From: an uncultured Phocaeicola sp.
GTDB lineage: Bacteria; Bacteroidota; Bacteroidia; Bacteroidales; Bacteroidaceae
Assembly: GCA_944320135.1 (NCBI GenBank)
Contig: CALUGI010000026.1
Span: forward strand, 1 to 46,336
Direction: 5' to 3'
DNA: 46,336 nt
Both the position numbers and the translations under genes were made by a program. The notes below the pieces were generated by a model. The model was given only the letters and a program-made list of their open reading frames with translations, did no database searches and had not been told where the DNA came from. Positions 31,617 to 38,914 of this stretch are shown piece after piece. Every line of letters begins with the position of its first letter. Within the stretch, counting starts at the first letter, position 1.

Positions 31617-33062
31617 ATGACAAAAATGAAATTCAAGTTCTTGGCAGCGGCAATGTTGGCTGCCACTCTCTCTAATTGCGACGACGAAACCACAGGTATC
31701 GGCGACTTCTTGGCGAATACCGACGAAATTAACGCCTACTCCATGACGTTCAAGGCGAAGACCAGAACCATCAAGTATGCCGACCTCACTACCGACGATG
31801 GGCCGCAAGGAGTGTATTCGCGTACCACTACGGCCTATCTCGGCAAATTCACTGACGTGGATTTCGGCACGTTCAGCGCCGACTTCATCACGCAAATCAA
31901 CTGTCCGGAAGGCTTCACCTTCCCGGAAACCATCAAAGGCATCGAAAGCGCCTCGCTCGGACTTTACTACGCAAGCTACTACGGCGACTCTTTAGCCACA
32001 ATGAGAGTCTGCGTGGATACGCTGGACACCGTGATTGACGATACGGGAGACGACCCGACGCTTTATTACACGTCATACGACCCTACTGACTTCTATGACG
32101 AAGGCAAAGCCCCGCTGGCACAGAAAGACTATAGCGCATACGACAACGTAGACGGCGGCGCCCTTAAGGAAGAGACGGGATACCATGCCGTCACGATAGA
32201 CCTTCCGGAAACGTTCAGCGACAGGATATTCAGCAAATATCAGGAAAACAAAGACTATTTCAAAGACTCGTATTCTTTCATCCACAACGTGCTGCCGGGA
32301 TTCTACGTCCACAATACGCAAGGAGAAGGCTCCATCTTGTATATACAAGACATTTGGCTTCATCTGAAGGTGGAATACACGGTAGAAGATTCGGCTGGAA
32401 AGGACTCTACCGTATGGGCGCAAATCCCGTTTGCCGCCACCAACGAAGTGTATATGTCTACACGGCTGGAAAACAACTCGGACAATGCGCTTGACAATCT
32501 GATTGAAAGAGACAAAAAGCATTCTTATCTGAAGACTCCCGCCGGCCTCCTTACCGAAGTGACGCTCCCTCTGGAAGAAATGTACGACAAGCTGGGGAGG
32601 GACACGCTGAATTCCGTATCCATATCATTCACAAAGATGAAGGAAATCAGCGAAAACTCCGGCAAGAGCCCGTACAAAATGGGAACTCCCCAATACTTGT
32701 TGCTGGTGCGCAAGAGCGAAGCAAACGACTTCTTCGAGAAAAACAAGACATACGACAGCCGGACATCTTTCCTCGCCACCTACAACAGTTCGACCAACTC
32801 GTATTCCTTCTCTCAGTTGAACCGCCTCATAAGCCAGATATTCAGCGAAATGAATAATGCCGAGGAAAGACCTGCTGAAGGATGGGACGAACACAACAAA
32901 CTGGTGCTCATCCCCGTAGAAACAGAAACGGATTCGCAAGGAAATATCATCGGACTGTCGCACGATTTGGAGGTAAATTCCGCCAAACTGATTGGAGGCG
33001 AGAATGGAGAAGAACTTGAAATGGAGGTAATCTACACCCAGCCGGCAATCACGGCCGAATGA
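31617..33062 (+). CDS. DUF4270 family lipoprotein
   Basis: This 481-residue protein has a lipoprotein signal: MTKMKFKFLAAAMLAATLSNC, with Cys21 as the likely lipid site (the -1 Asn is unusual). The cysteine is followed by DDE, resembling the acidic surface-export signal of Bacteroidetes lipoproteins, so surface exposure is possible. The rest is a beta-rich extracellular fold with Tyr/Asp-rich strands, as in DUF4270, whose function is unknown. It starts one base after the GT5-like gene, so the two are translationally coupled. A strong terminator follows. A second ATG three codons in is an alternative start. Confidence 0.8.
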   Translation: MTKMKFKFLAAAMLAATLSNCDDETTGIGDFLANTDEINAYSMTFKAKTRTIKYADLTTDDGPQGVYSRTTTAYLGKFTDVDFGTFSADFITQINCPEGFTFPETIKGIESASLGLYYASYYGDSLATMRVCVDTLDTVIDDTGDDPTLYYTSYDPTDFYDEGKAPLAQKDYSAYDNVDGGALKEETGYHAVTIDLPETFSDRIFSKYQENKDYFKDSYSFIHNVLPGFYVHNTQGEGSILYIQDIWLHLKVEYTVEDSAGKDSTVWAQIPFAATNEVYMSTRLENNSDNALDNLIERDKKHSYLKTPAGLLTEVTLPLEEMYDKLGRDTLNSVSISFTKMKEISENSGKSPYKMGTPQYLLLVRKSEANDFFEKNKTYDSRTSFLATYNSSTNSYSFSQLNRLISQIFSEMNNAEERPAEGWDEHNKLVLIPVETETDSQGNIIGLSHDLEVNSAKLIGGENGEELEMEVIYTQPAITAE

Positions 33063-33076
33063 GTTTGACACAAAGG

Positions 33077-33114
33077 AAACCGGGCTTTATGCTTTCGCAC
33101 GAAGCCCGGTTTTT
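33077..33114. terminator. terminator between DUF4270 and amtB
   Basis: AAACCGGGCTT at 33077-33087 pairs with AAGCCCGGTTT at 33102-33112, followed by TT on the plus strand. It separates convergent genes; amtB stops 25 bases away. Confidence 0.8.
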
Positions 33115-33138
33115 CATTCATGCACTTTGCACCTGGCA

Positions 33139-34494
33139 TTAATGGTTGTAAGCAGATTCGCCGTGCTCATAAATGTCGAGTCCTTCTTCTTCAACGCGCC
33201 TGTCTACGCGAAGCCCTACCGTAGAATCGACAATCTTGAACAGAATAAACGTTACGACTGCACTGAAAGCAATAGACACGAGCGTTGCCACCACCTGAAT
33301 CCAAAGCTGATGCCAGTCGCCATAAAGTGCGCCCTGCAACCCGCTTTCTCCGGTAATGTAGCGGGTGGCGAACACGCCGGTCAGAATTGAACCGACAACT
33401 CCCCCTATTCCATGCACTCCGAAGGCATCAAGCGCATCGTCATACTTGAACTTCGGTTTGATGACGGCTACCATAAAGAAACATATTATCGGCGTGATGA
33501 TTCCGATGCAGAATGCACCCAACAAATCCACCGTACCGGCAGCAGGAGTAATGGCCACCAAACCGGCCACGGCACCCGTACATGCACCGATAGTGGTAGG
33601 CTTCTTATTGCATACCCAATCGACAACCATCCATGTAATTGCAGCCGTAGCTGTAGCTATGTGGGTCACTAAGAAAGCGTTGGCGGCAAGTCCGTCGGCA
33701 GCCAGCCCGCTTCCTGCGTTGAATCCGAACCATCCCAACCACAAGAAAGAGGTTCCCATGAACACAAACGTCACGTTGTGAGGAGTGATGGGATGCCCGA
33801 TACGGTAATCGTTCCTTTTTCCTAACATAACGGCCATGACCAATGCAGAAATTCCGGCGTTGATATGCACTACCGTCCCTCCGGCAAAGTCAATGGCACC
33901 CATCTCTTGCAGGAATCCTCCGCCCCACACCCAATGCGCCATCGGGAAGTAAGCCACAATCACCCACAGGGTAATAAACAAAATGTAGCCGGAAAACTTG
34001 ATCCGCTCAGCGAAAGCACCGAGAATCAAGGCCGGAGTAATAATGGCAAACATGCACTGGAACATGACAAACACCAATTCGGGAATGTTTCCCGTGGTCA
34101 AAGAATCAATCGTAACGCCATGCAGGAACACTTTGCCAAAACCGCCGATAAAGAAAGCCAACGGATTCCCAGAATCGGCAAAACTGGTATCAAACGCCCA
34201 ACTGTAGCCAAAAGCAATCCAAAGAATGCTGACAACGCCGACAACAAAAAGCGTCTGCATGATAACGCTCAACACGTTCTTCTGGCGCACCAGGCCGCCA
34301 TAGAACAAGGCGATTCCCGGAATGCTCATCAGCAACACCAGCAGGGACGAAGTCAGCAGCCAAGCTGTATTGCCGCTGTCGAGTGCCGGAGCGTCGGTTT
34401 GCGCACATGCGTCCGGCGCGAAAAAAAACATCAGAAGAAGCATAACTGCGGCTGCCTTCATCCCGGCAAAGCCGCTCTTGATATATCTGTCCAT
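33139..34494 (-). CDS. amtB: ammonium transporter
   Basis: This 451-residue Amt/Mep/Rh channel conducts ammonium across the inner membrane. A cleavable signal peptide (about 1-32, MLLLMFFFAPDACAQ) precedes 11 membrane segments, as in E. coli AmtB. WVWGGGFL and HINAGISALVMAVMLG cover the first pore histidine region, and FGVHGIGGVVGSILTGVFAT the second. The cytosolic C-terminal tail (DRRVEEEGLDIYEHGESAYNH) has the conserved DxxxHGE-like P-II contact. It lies 51 bases after the P-II gene and is last in an operon OMP-glnK-amtB. Confidence 0.95.
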   Translation of the reverse strand: MDRYIKSGFAGMKAAAVMLLLMFFFAPDACAQTDAPALDSGNTAWLLTSSLLVLLMSIPGIALFYGGLVRQKNVLSVIMQTLFVVGVVSILWIAFGYSWAFDTSFADSGNPLAFFIGGFGKVFLHGVTIDSLTTGNIPELVFVMFQCMFAIITPALILGAFAERIKFSGYILFITLWVIVAYFPMAHWVWGGGFLQEMGAIDFAGGTVVHINAGISALVMAVMLGKRNDYRIGHPITPHNVTFVFMGTSFLWLGWFGFNAGSGLAADGLAANAFLVTHIATATAAITWMVVDWVCNKKPTTIGACTGAVAGLVAITPAAGTVDLLGAFCIGIITPIICFFMVAVIKPKFKYDDALDAFGVHGIGGVVGSILTGVFATRYITGESGLQGALYGDWHQLWIQVVATLVSIAFSAVVTFILFKIVDSTVGLRVDRRVEEEGLDIYEHGESAYNH

Positions 34495-34545
34495 AATTAA
34501 CCTCGTTTTTTAAGTTGTTGTATCGTTTTTACTGCACCATCCGCT

Positions 34546-34902
34546 TCATTTTTCCTGCTCGGCGTTGTAAAGCGCTATATCTCCGCGCTCTCCGGTACGG
34601 ATACGTATCGCATCTTCTACCGGAACGACAAAGATACGTCCGTCGCCTATCTCGCCGGTCTGCGCCGCCTTCAGTATTGCCTGAATGGTTTTCTCCACAT
34701 TCTTGTCGCGCACGACAATCGAAAGCAGAATCCTTTCTATCGAACTCGTGTCGTACACCACTCCACGATAGATGCGCCCCTCGCGGGTTTTTCCCACACC
34801 GCGCACGTCATAATACGAAAACCACTCGATGTCCGCTTCCAGCAACGCTTCTTTCACATCGTCAAACCTTGTTCTCCTGATAATAGCTTCAATCTTTTTC
34901 AT
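34546..34902 (-). CDS. glnK: P-II nitrogen regulatory protein
   Basis: This is a 118-residue P-II trimer subunit that binds ATP/ADP and 2-oxoglutarate and blocks AmtB when nitrogen is ample. MKKIEAIIRRTRFDDVKEAL is the family N-terminus. The T-loop spans about 37-55 (GKTREGRIYRGVVYDT), with Tyr50 at the usual uridylylation position, and the B-loop reads TGEIGDGRIFVVPVEDAIRIRTGE. Adjacency to amtB identifies it as GlnK-type. It lies 77 bases after the outer-membrane-like gene, without a clear promoter in the gap. Confidence 0.93.
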   Translation of the reverse strand: MKKIEAIIRRTRFDDVKEALLEADIEWFSYYDVRGVGKTREGRIYRGVVYDTSSIERILLSIVVRDKNVEKTIQAILKAAQTGEIGDGRIFVVPVEDAIRIRTGERGDIALYNAEQEK

Positions 34903-34979
34903 AATCGTAATTGTATTTTGATATAATAGCTTGCATCGATGTTATCCTGAACTTCTTACCTAAGACAAAGACCTTTGCC

Positions 34980-35711
34980 TCAAAAACTCAACCCTGCCAC
35001 AAAATAGGCACCCTCTACGGCCGGATTCCACACGACTTGCGCGAAAAGCGGCAGGCTCCACGAGCGGGTCACCCGCACTTCCTTCTGAGCCTTCAGGCCC
35101 ACTTCGCACACGGCAAATCCGCCAATCATGTCTTTCGGGTGTTCCGAGTTGCCGCCGCCCGTATAGAAATCGTTTTCCCACGGGGTGACCCCCACTACTG
35201 CCGTCCAGTCCAAACCGCCCAACTTGAAAGGAGCGGACACGGAAAAGTAGGAAGCATACGCTTTGTCACCGTCCGACTTGCAGCCTACATTTCCGGCAAA
35301 GTTGGTATACCAATTCACCGCAACCGGGCCGAAATCGTAACCTATTTGAGCCTCAAACGTATGGCCTGTATTGTGCGCACCATAATGGAAATAAGCAGGT
35401 CCCCCGCTGAACCAATAATCGGTGACGGACACGCTGAAACCGCCTGCCCCATAGCCCAACGTCAAGTCGAACTCTTTAGTGTCCGACTTCTCGAAACCGA
35501 CCGAACCCCATGCGGAAAGCGAAAACCCTTTGTAGGCCACCGACAAGGAAGGCTGTACGCTGACATTGCCCAAATCCTGCCCGCGCCAGATATAACCGCT
35601 CACCAAATCTGCACCTGCTTCGGCTTCCACCTTGTCTTGCGCAAAAGAAACCGCCGGAACCGCCGTTGCCGCAACCAACAACGCCCATCCTTTTACAAAC
35701 AATCTTTTCAT
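34980..35711 (-). CDS. outer-membrane beta-barrel protein (TorF-like) in the amtB operon
   Basis: This 243-residue protein has a signal peptide (MKRLFVKGWALLVAATAVPAVSFAQ, cleavage near 25) and an all-beta body with alternating residues and aromatic girdles, e.g. DLVSGYIWRGQDLGNVSVQPSLSV and FSLSAWGSVGF. It ends VAGLSF with a terminal aromatic residue, as in barrel proteins. It resembles the TorF/DUF-type putative porins. Its position before glnK and amtB suggests a role in nitrogen-source uptake across the outer membrane; that is inference. The ATG at 35711 is preferred because the earlier in-frame codons (to 35831) precede the promoter and are low complexity. The promoter box is at 35800-35807, giving a leader of about 85 bases. 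Confidence 0.75.
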   Translation of the reverse strand: MKRLFVKGWALLVAATAVPAVSFAQDKVEAEAGADLVSGYIWRGQDLGNVSVQPSLSVAYKGFSLSAWGSVGFEKSDTKEFDLTLGYGAGGFSVSVTDYWFSGGPAYFHYGAHNTGHTFEAQIGYDFGPVAVNWYTNFAGNVGCKSDGDKAYASYFSVSAPFKLGGLDWTAVVGVTPWENDFYTGGGNSEHPKDMIGGFAVCEVGLKAQKEVRVTRSWSLPLFAQVVWNPAVEGAYFVAGLSF

Positions 35712-36088
35712 AATCTTTTTGTTTTTGAATAATACCATAAAAAACAACGCTTCTTTGACACATGCCTTGTCGATAATTATCTCTTCGTGTTTCTGCTGAC
35801 AAAAGTATCTTATTTTAAGATTACTATACATAAGTAATGACTTTTTTCCAGAAATATTTTCATCTTGATATCAAAATAAAACGAAATTCAACGTTTACGT
35901 TACAAACATTTAAAATAAAGACGGCAAATAATACAAAATGAAACAACAAGAAATAAAATGCAAAACAAAAAGAAATCAAACAATATATTTACAAGTCTAT
36001 TTGATATATAATTATAGAAAAACATATCAAAAGTACATTTTGAAATAAAGAAATGCAAACTTAAAGGAATCTGCGCAGACACCCGACC
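35712..36088. other. AT-rich intergenic region upstream of the ammonium operon
   Basis: Most of this stretch, especially 35810-36060, is very AT-rich and carries no supported gene. Short ORFs of 36 (plus, 35938) and 60 (minus, 35900-36082) residues are low-complexity and lack context. It contains the promoter at 35800-35807 and possibly binding sites for nitrogen control, but I recognise no specific operator. Confidence 0.6.
35800..35807 (-). promoter_or_regulatory. -7 box for the OMP-glnK-amtB operon
   Basis: TACTTTTG on the minus strand fits TAnnTTTG, about 89 bases upstream of the ATG. No good -33, as for an activated promoter. Confidence 0.45.
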
Positions 36089-36178
36089 GGAACGCCGGGA
36101 AGTTTCAAATCAAACACGGAGGGATTTCACCTTAAACGCCGGGAAGTTTCCGACAACAAACGCCGGGCTTTTCCGCAG
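36089..36178. repeat. 22-bp intergenic repeat, locus 8
   Basis: Units start at 36089, 36111, 36133 and 36157 (22, 22, 24 bp) and read GGAACG, CAAACA, TAAACG and CAAACG. AACGCCGGGAAGTTTC is exact in units 1 and 3, and AACGCCGGG recurs in unit 4. It lies between the AT-rich region and the terminator of the glycogen operon. Confidence 0.8.
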
Positions 36179-36184
36179 CGGCAC

Positions 36185-36216
36185 AAAAAAAGAGGATGCG
36201 CCCACGGCACATCCTC
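36185..36216 (-). terminator. terminator of the glycogen operon
   Basis: On the minus strand GAGGATG pairs with CATCCTC (36210-36216 with 36192-36198) with extra inner pairs, followed by seven T. It is 24 bases past the GH57 stop. Confidence 0.8.
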
Positions 36217-36239
36217 CTGACTATACACAAAAACGACTG

Positions 36240-37607
36240 TTATTCTTCTTTCTTAGCCTTCGAAGCGGCGGTCTTTCTGGAAGCGGTCTTCTTTGCAGCC
36301 GGCTTTTCCTTCACGTCCTTCTTCAGTTCTTCCTGGAGCTTCTTCACCTCATCGGTCAGCTGAACCAACTCCTGTTCCTGATTGTGGATGGTAGTCAGCA
36401 GAGAATTAAGTTCTTCATCCTCCATATCCACCGGATAAAGCGCATTCACACGGCTGATGAAATCGCCCAGAATGTTCATATAGTTGGTAAAAGCGTCATA
36501 CGGAGAATCGTAAATTCCGCGATTGAAGCCAACCTCCATATTCTTGGTAGTCATGAAACGGAAGTTGTTGCTTGCCTGAAGATAATCCCAATCCTGCTTG
36601 ATGCGGCGGTCAGAAGATAGATAAACTCGCTCTGCTACGCTGTACAGCTTGTTGAACGCTTCACGCTGCATCACGTTGCCCAACCACGGACTGATGTCAC
36701 GTTCTTCGTCAACCCACGACATCGGATAAGGCACGTCTACCATATCCACCGATTTCAGCTTGGTAACAAGCTCGGTCGGAGTCGAGAACGTGATTCCCCT
36801 TTGCTTGGCACATGCCGGCAACGCTTTCAGAAACTCCAGAATGTTGGAAGAAAGCGGTTGGTAGATACCCAAAGCGGAAAGTTCCATAAAGATATTGATT
36901 ACCTGCTCGTTTTCAGGCAGTGCGGCAATCCAGTCGATATATTTGTCGGCAAACAGCGGATATTCGCTCCACTCGCTGTTGGAGAAACGCAGGCTGATAT
37001 CGTCCGAGAGCTTGAAATCGCGCAACAAAAGTTTCAAGTTGGGATTTTCTGCGCAATGATACAAGTAATGAGGACTCTTCCATCCCAACACGTGCTTTGC
37101 ACCTTCGGCCAACATTCCTTTGAATCCCATATCTGCAACAATGCCGCCAATCTCATTGTCATAAATCAGGCTGGAATTACGGAACACCTTCGCTTCCTGT
37201 CCGAAATAATCCTTAATCTTCTGGCGCATACGCATCACTTCTTCGCGGAAGCAGTTCTCGTTCTTCAACGAAGACAAACCGTGGGAATAAGGCTCGCACA
37301 AAAATTCGCAGCAACCCGTATTGTTCAATTCGTGAAGCAGCTCGATAACGGCAGGAGCGTGAATTTCCAACTGTTCCAAAGCCACTCCCGAAATGGAAAG
37401 CGCCACCTTGAAAGCTCCTTCGTTGGCCTTGGCCATTTCTATCAAAGTCCTCAAAGCGGGGATGTAGGAACGTTCTGCGACATCGTTCATCCCCTGCTCG
37501 TTCGCATAATCATCATAATAATAGTGGTCTGTGCCTATTTCAAAGAAACGGTAACGCTTCAAATGAATGATTTGGTGTATTTCAAAGTAAAGACAGATTG
37601 TTTTCAT
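36240..37607 (-). CDS. GH57 family alpha-amylase-like protein with basic tail
   Basis: This 455-residue protein has a glycoside hydrolase family 57 fold in residues 1-385 (MKTICLYFEIHQI at the start, region 1 HQI at 11-13). Aligning by eye, the region 3 nucleophile Glu seems replaced by Ser (RNSSLIYDNE, 143-152), and the region 4 Asp of the DYETFG type by Glu242 in FMELSALG. GH57 alpha-amylase-like homologues lacking catalytic residues are known in Bacteroidetes, so it may be a non-catalytic or altered enzyme. Residues 400-435 look coiled-coil, and 436-455 form a Lys/Ala-rich tail (PAAKKTASRKTAASKAKKEE). It is last in the operon after the GT4 gene (19 bases apart) and has no signal peptide. 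Confidence 0.85.
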   Translation of the reverse strand: MKTICLYFEIHQIIHLKRYRFFEIGTDHYYYDDYANEQGMNDVAERSYIPALRTLIEMAKANEGAFKVALSISGVALEQLEIHAPAVIELLHELNNTGCCEFLCEPYSHGLSSLKNENCFREEVMRMRQKIKDYFGQEAKVFRNSSLIYDNEIGGIVADMGFKGMLAEGAKHVLGWKSPHYLYHCAENPNLKLLLRDFKLSDDISLRFSNSEWSEYPLFADKYIDWIAALPENEQVINIFMELSALGIYQPLSSNILEFLKALPACAKQRGITFSTPTELVTKLKSVDMVDVPYPMSWVDEERDISPWLGNVMQREAFNKLYSVAERVYLSSDRRIKQDWDYLQASNNFRFMTTKNMEVGFNRGIYDSPYDAFTNYMNILGDFISRVNALYPVDMEDEELNSLLTTIHNQEQELVQLTDEVKKLQEELKKDVKEKPAAKKTASRKTAASKAKKEE

Positions 37608-37626
37608 ACTGATTCAGTTTGTTTTG

Positions 37627-38898
37627 TTATAATCCATAATTTTTTAAAACCTGTTCGTAGAGATTGCGGATTCTCACGCCGACTTTCTCCCACACGATAC
37701 CGTCCACCTCTTTCTTGCCTTCGTCGCGCAAATACTCATACAGTGCATCGTTCGTACAAATAGAATGGATAGCGTCAGCCATCGCATGTATGTCCCAATA
37801 ATCTGTTTTGATGCACTTGCTCAGAATCTCAGCGCAACCTGACTGCTTGGATATAATGGTCGGCACGCAACACTGCATCGCCTCAAGCGGCGAAATGCCG
37901 AAAGGTTCAGACACGGAAGGCATAATATACACATCGCTCGCCTTCAGCACCTCATACACCTGCTTGCCCTTCATGAATCCGGGGAAATGGAAACGGTCGG
38001 CAATCCCGCGTTCTGCTGCCAGCCGAATCATCGCATTCATCATGTCGCCGCTTCCGGCCATCACGAAACGCACGTTGCGGGCACGATTCAGCACCATTGC
38101 AGCAGCTTCCACGAAATACTCAGGACCTTTCTGCATGGTGATACGTCCCAAGAACGTAACAATCTTTTCCTTCGGGTTCTTCTTCGGAACAATTTCCTGA
38201 ATCTCCTTCGACAACGGAGAAACCGCATTATGCACAGTGAACACCTTGCGCGGGTCTTGATAATACTTGTTGATAACCGTCTGCCTTGTCAGTTCGCTCA
38301 CGCACATGATGCAATCGGCATGGTCCATGCCGTTCTTCTCAATCGAATATACAGTCGGATTGACATTTCCACGGCTTCGGTCAAAGTCCGTTGCATGGAC
38401 GTGGATAACCAAAGGTTTGCCCGATACCTGCTTCGCATGGATTCCCGCCGGATAAGTCAACCAATCGTGCGAATGGATAATATCGAATGATTGCTGACGG
38501 GCCACTACCCCGGCCACAATCGAATAGTTGTTGATTTCTTCATGCAGATTGTCGGGATACCTCCCTGAAAACTCCATACAGCCCAAATCGTTCGTGTGCA
38601 TATAGTTGAAGTCTGCATAGATATGGTCACGCAAATCGTAGTAAAGTTGCGGGTCCATATAGCTTCCTACACGGCTTTTCACGTAATCCCACTGCACGTC
38701 GCGCCATACGATGGGCACACTGTTCATGCCGATTATTCTAAGAAAACTTTGGTCTTCATCGCCCCACGGTTTCGGGATGCAGAACGTAATCTCCATATCC
38801 GACTGCTGGGCCAGTCCATGAGTAAGTCCATAACTTGCAGTACCCAAACCTCCTAAGATATGAGGAGGAAATTCCCAGCCAAACATTAAAACTTTCAT
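37627..38898 (-). CDS. GT4 family glycosyltransferase, probable glycogen synthase
   Basis: This 423-residue GT-B glycosyltransferase of family 4 starts MKVLMFGWEFPPHILGGLGTA, with the Gly-rich N-terminal loop for the acceptor. HSHDWLTYPAG and VHATDFDRSRG are typical of the synthase subgroup. The C-domain carries FLGRITMQKGPEYFVEA and SVSEPFGISPLEAM, the EX7E catalytic/nucleotide motif. Its place between debranching enzyme (16 bases upstream) and GH57 (19 bases downstream) supports a glycogen synthase role; the nucleotide sugar (UDP- or ADP-glucose) cannot be told. An ATG at 38937 would overlap the upstream gene and is rejected. Confidence 0.88.
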   Translation of the reverse strand: MKVLMFGWEFPPHILGGLGTASYGLTHGLAQQSDMEITFCIPKPWGDEDQSFLRIIGMNSVPIVWRDVQWDYVKSRVGSYMDPQLYYDLRDHIYADFNYMHTNDLGCMEFSGRYPDNLHEEINNYSIVAGVVARQQSFDIIHSHDWLTYPAGIHAKQVSGKPLVIHVHATDFDRSRGNVNPTVYSIEKNGMDHADCIMCVSELTRQTVINKYYQDPRKVFTVHNAVSPLSKEIQEIVPKKNPKEKIVTFLGRITMQKGPEYFVEAAAMVLNRARNVRFVMAGSGDMMNAMIRLAAERGIADRFHFPGFMKGKQVYEVLKASDVYIMPSVSEPFGISPLEAMQCCVPTIISKQSGCAEILSKCIKTDYWDIHAMADAIHSICTNDALYEYLRDEGKKEVDGIVWEKVGVRIRNLYEQVLKNYGL

Positions 38899-38914
38899 AT
38901 AGATTCCTCCATCA

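Noticed and set aside
35938-36048. 36-codon plus-strand ORF (MKQQEIKCKT...) in the AT-rich gap
   Set aside because: Low-complexity AT-rich sequence with no promoter or terminator context.
35900-36082. 60-codon minus-strand hydrophobic ORF
   Set aside because: Phe/Ile/Leu-rich translation of AT-rich DNA, no promoter box, and it runs close to the repeat locus.
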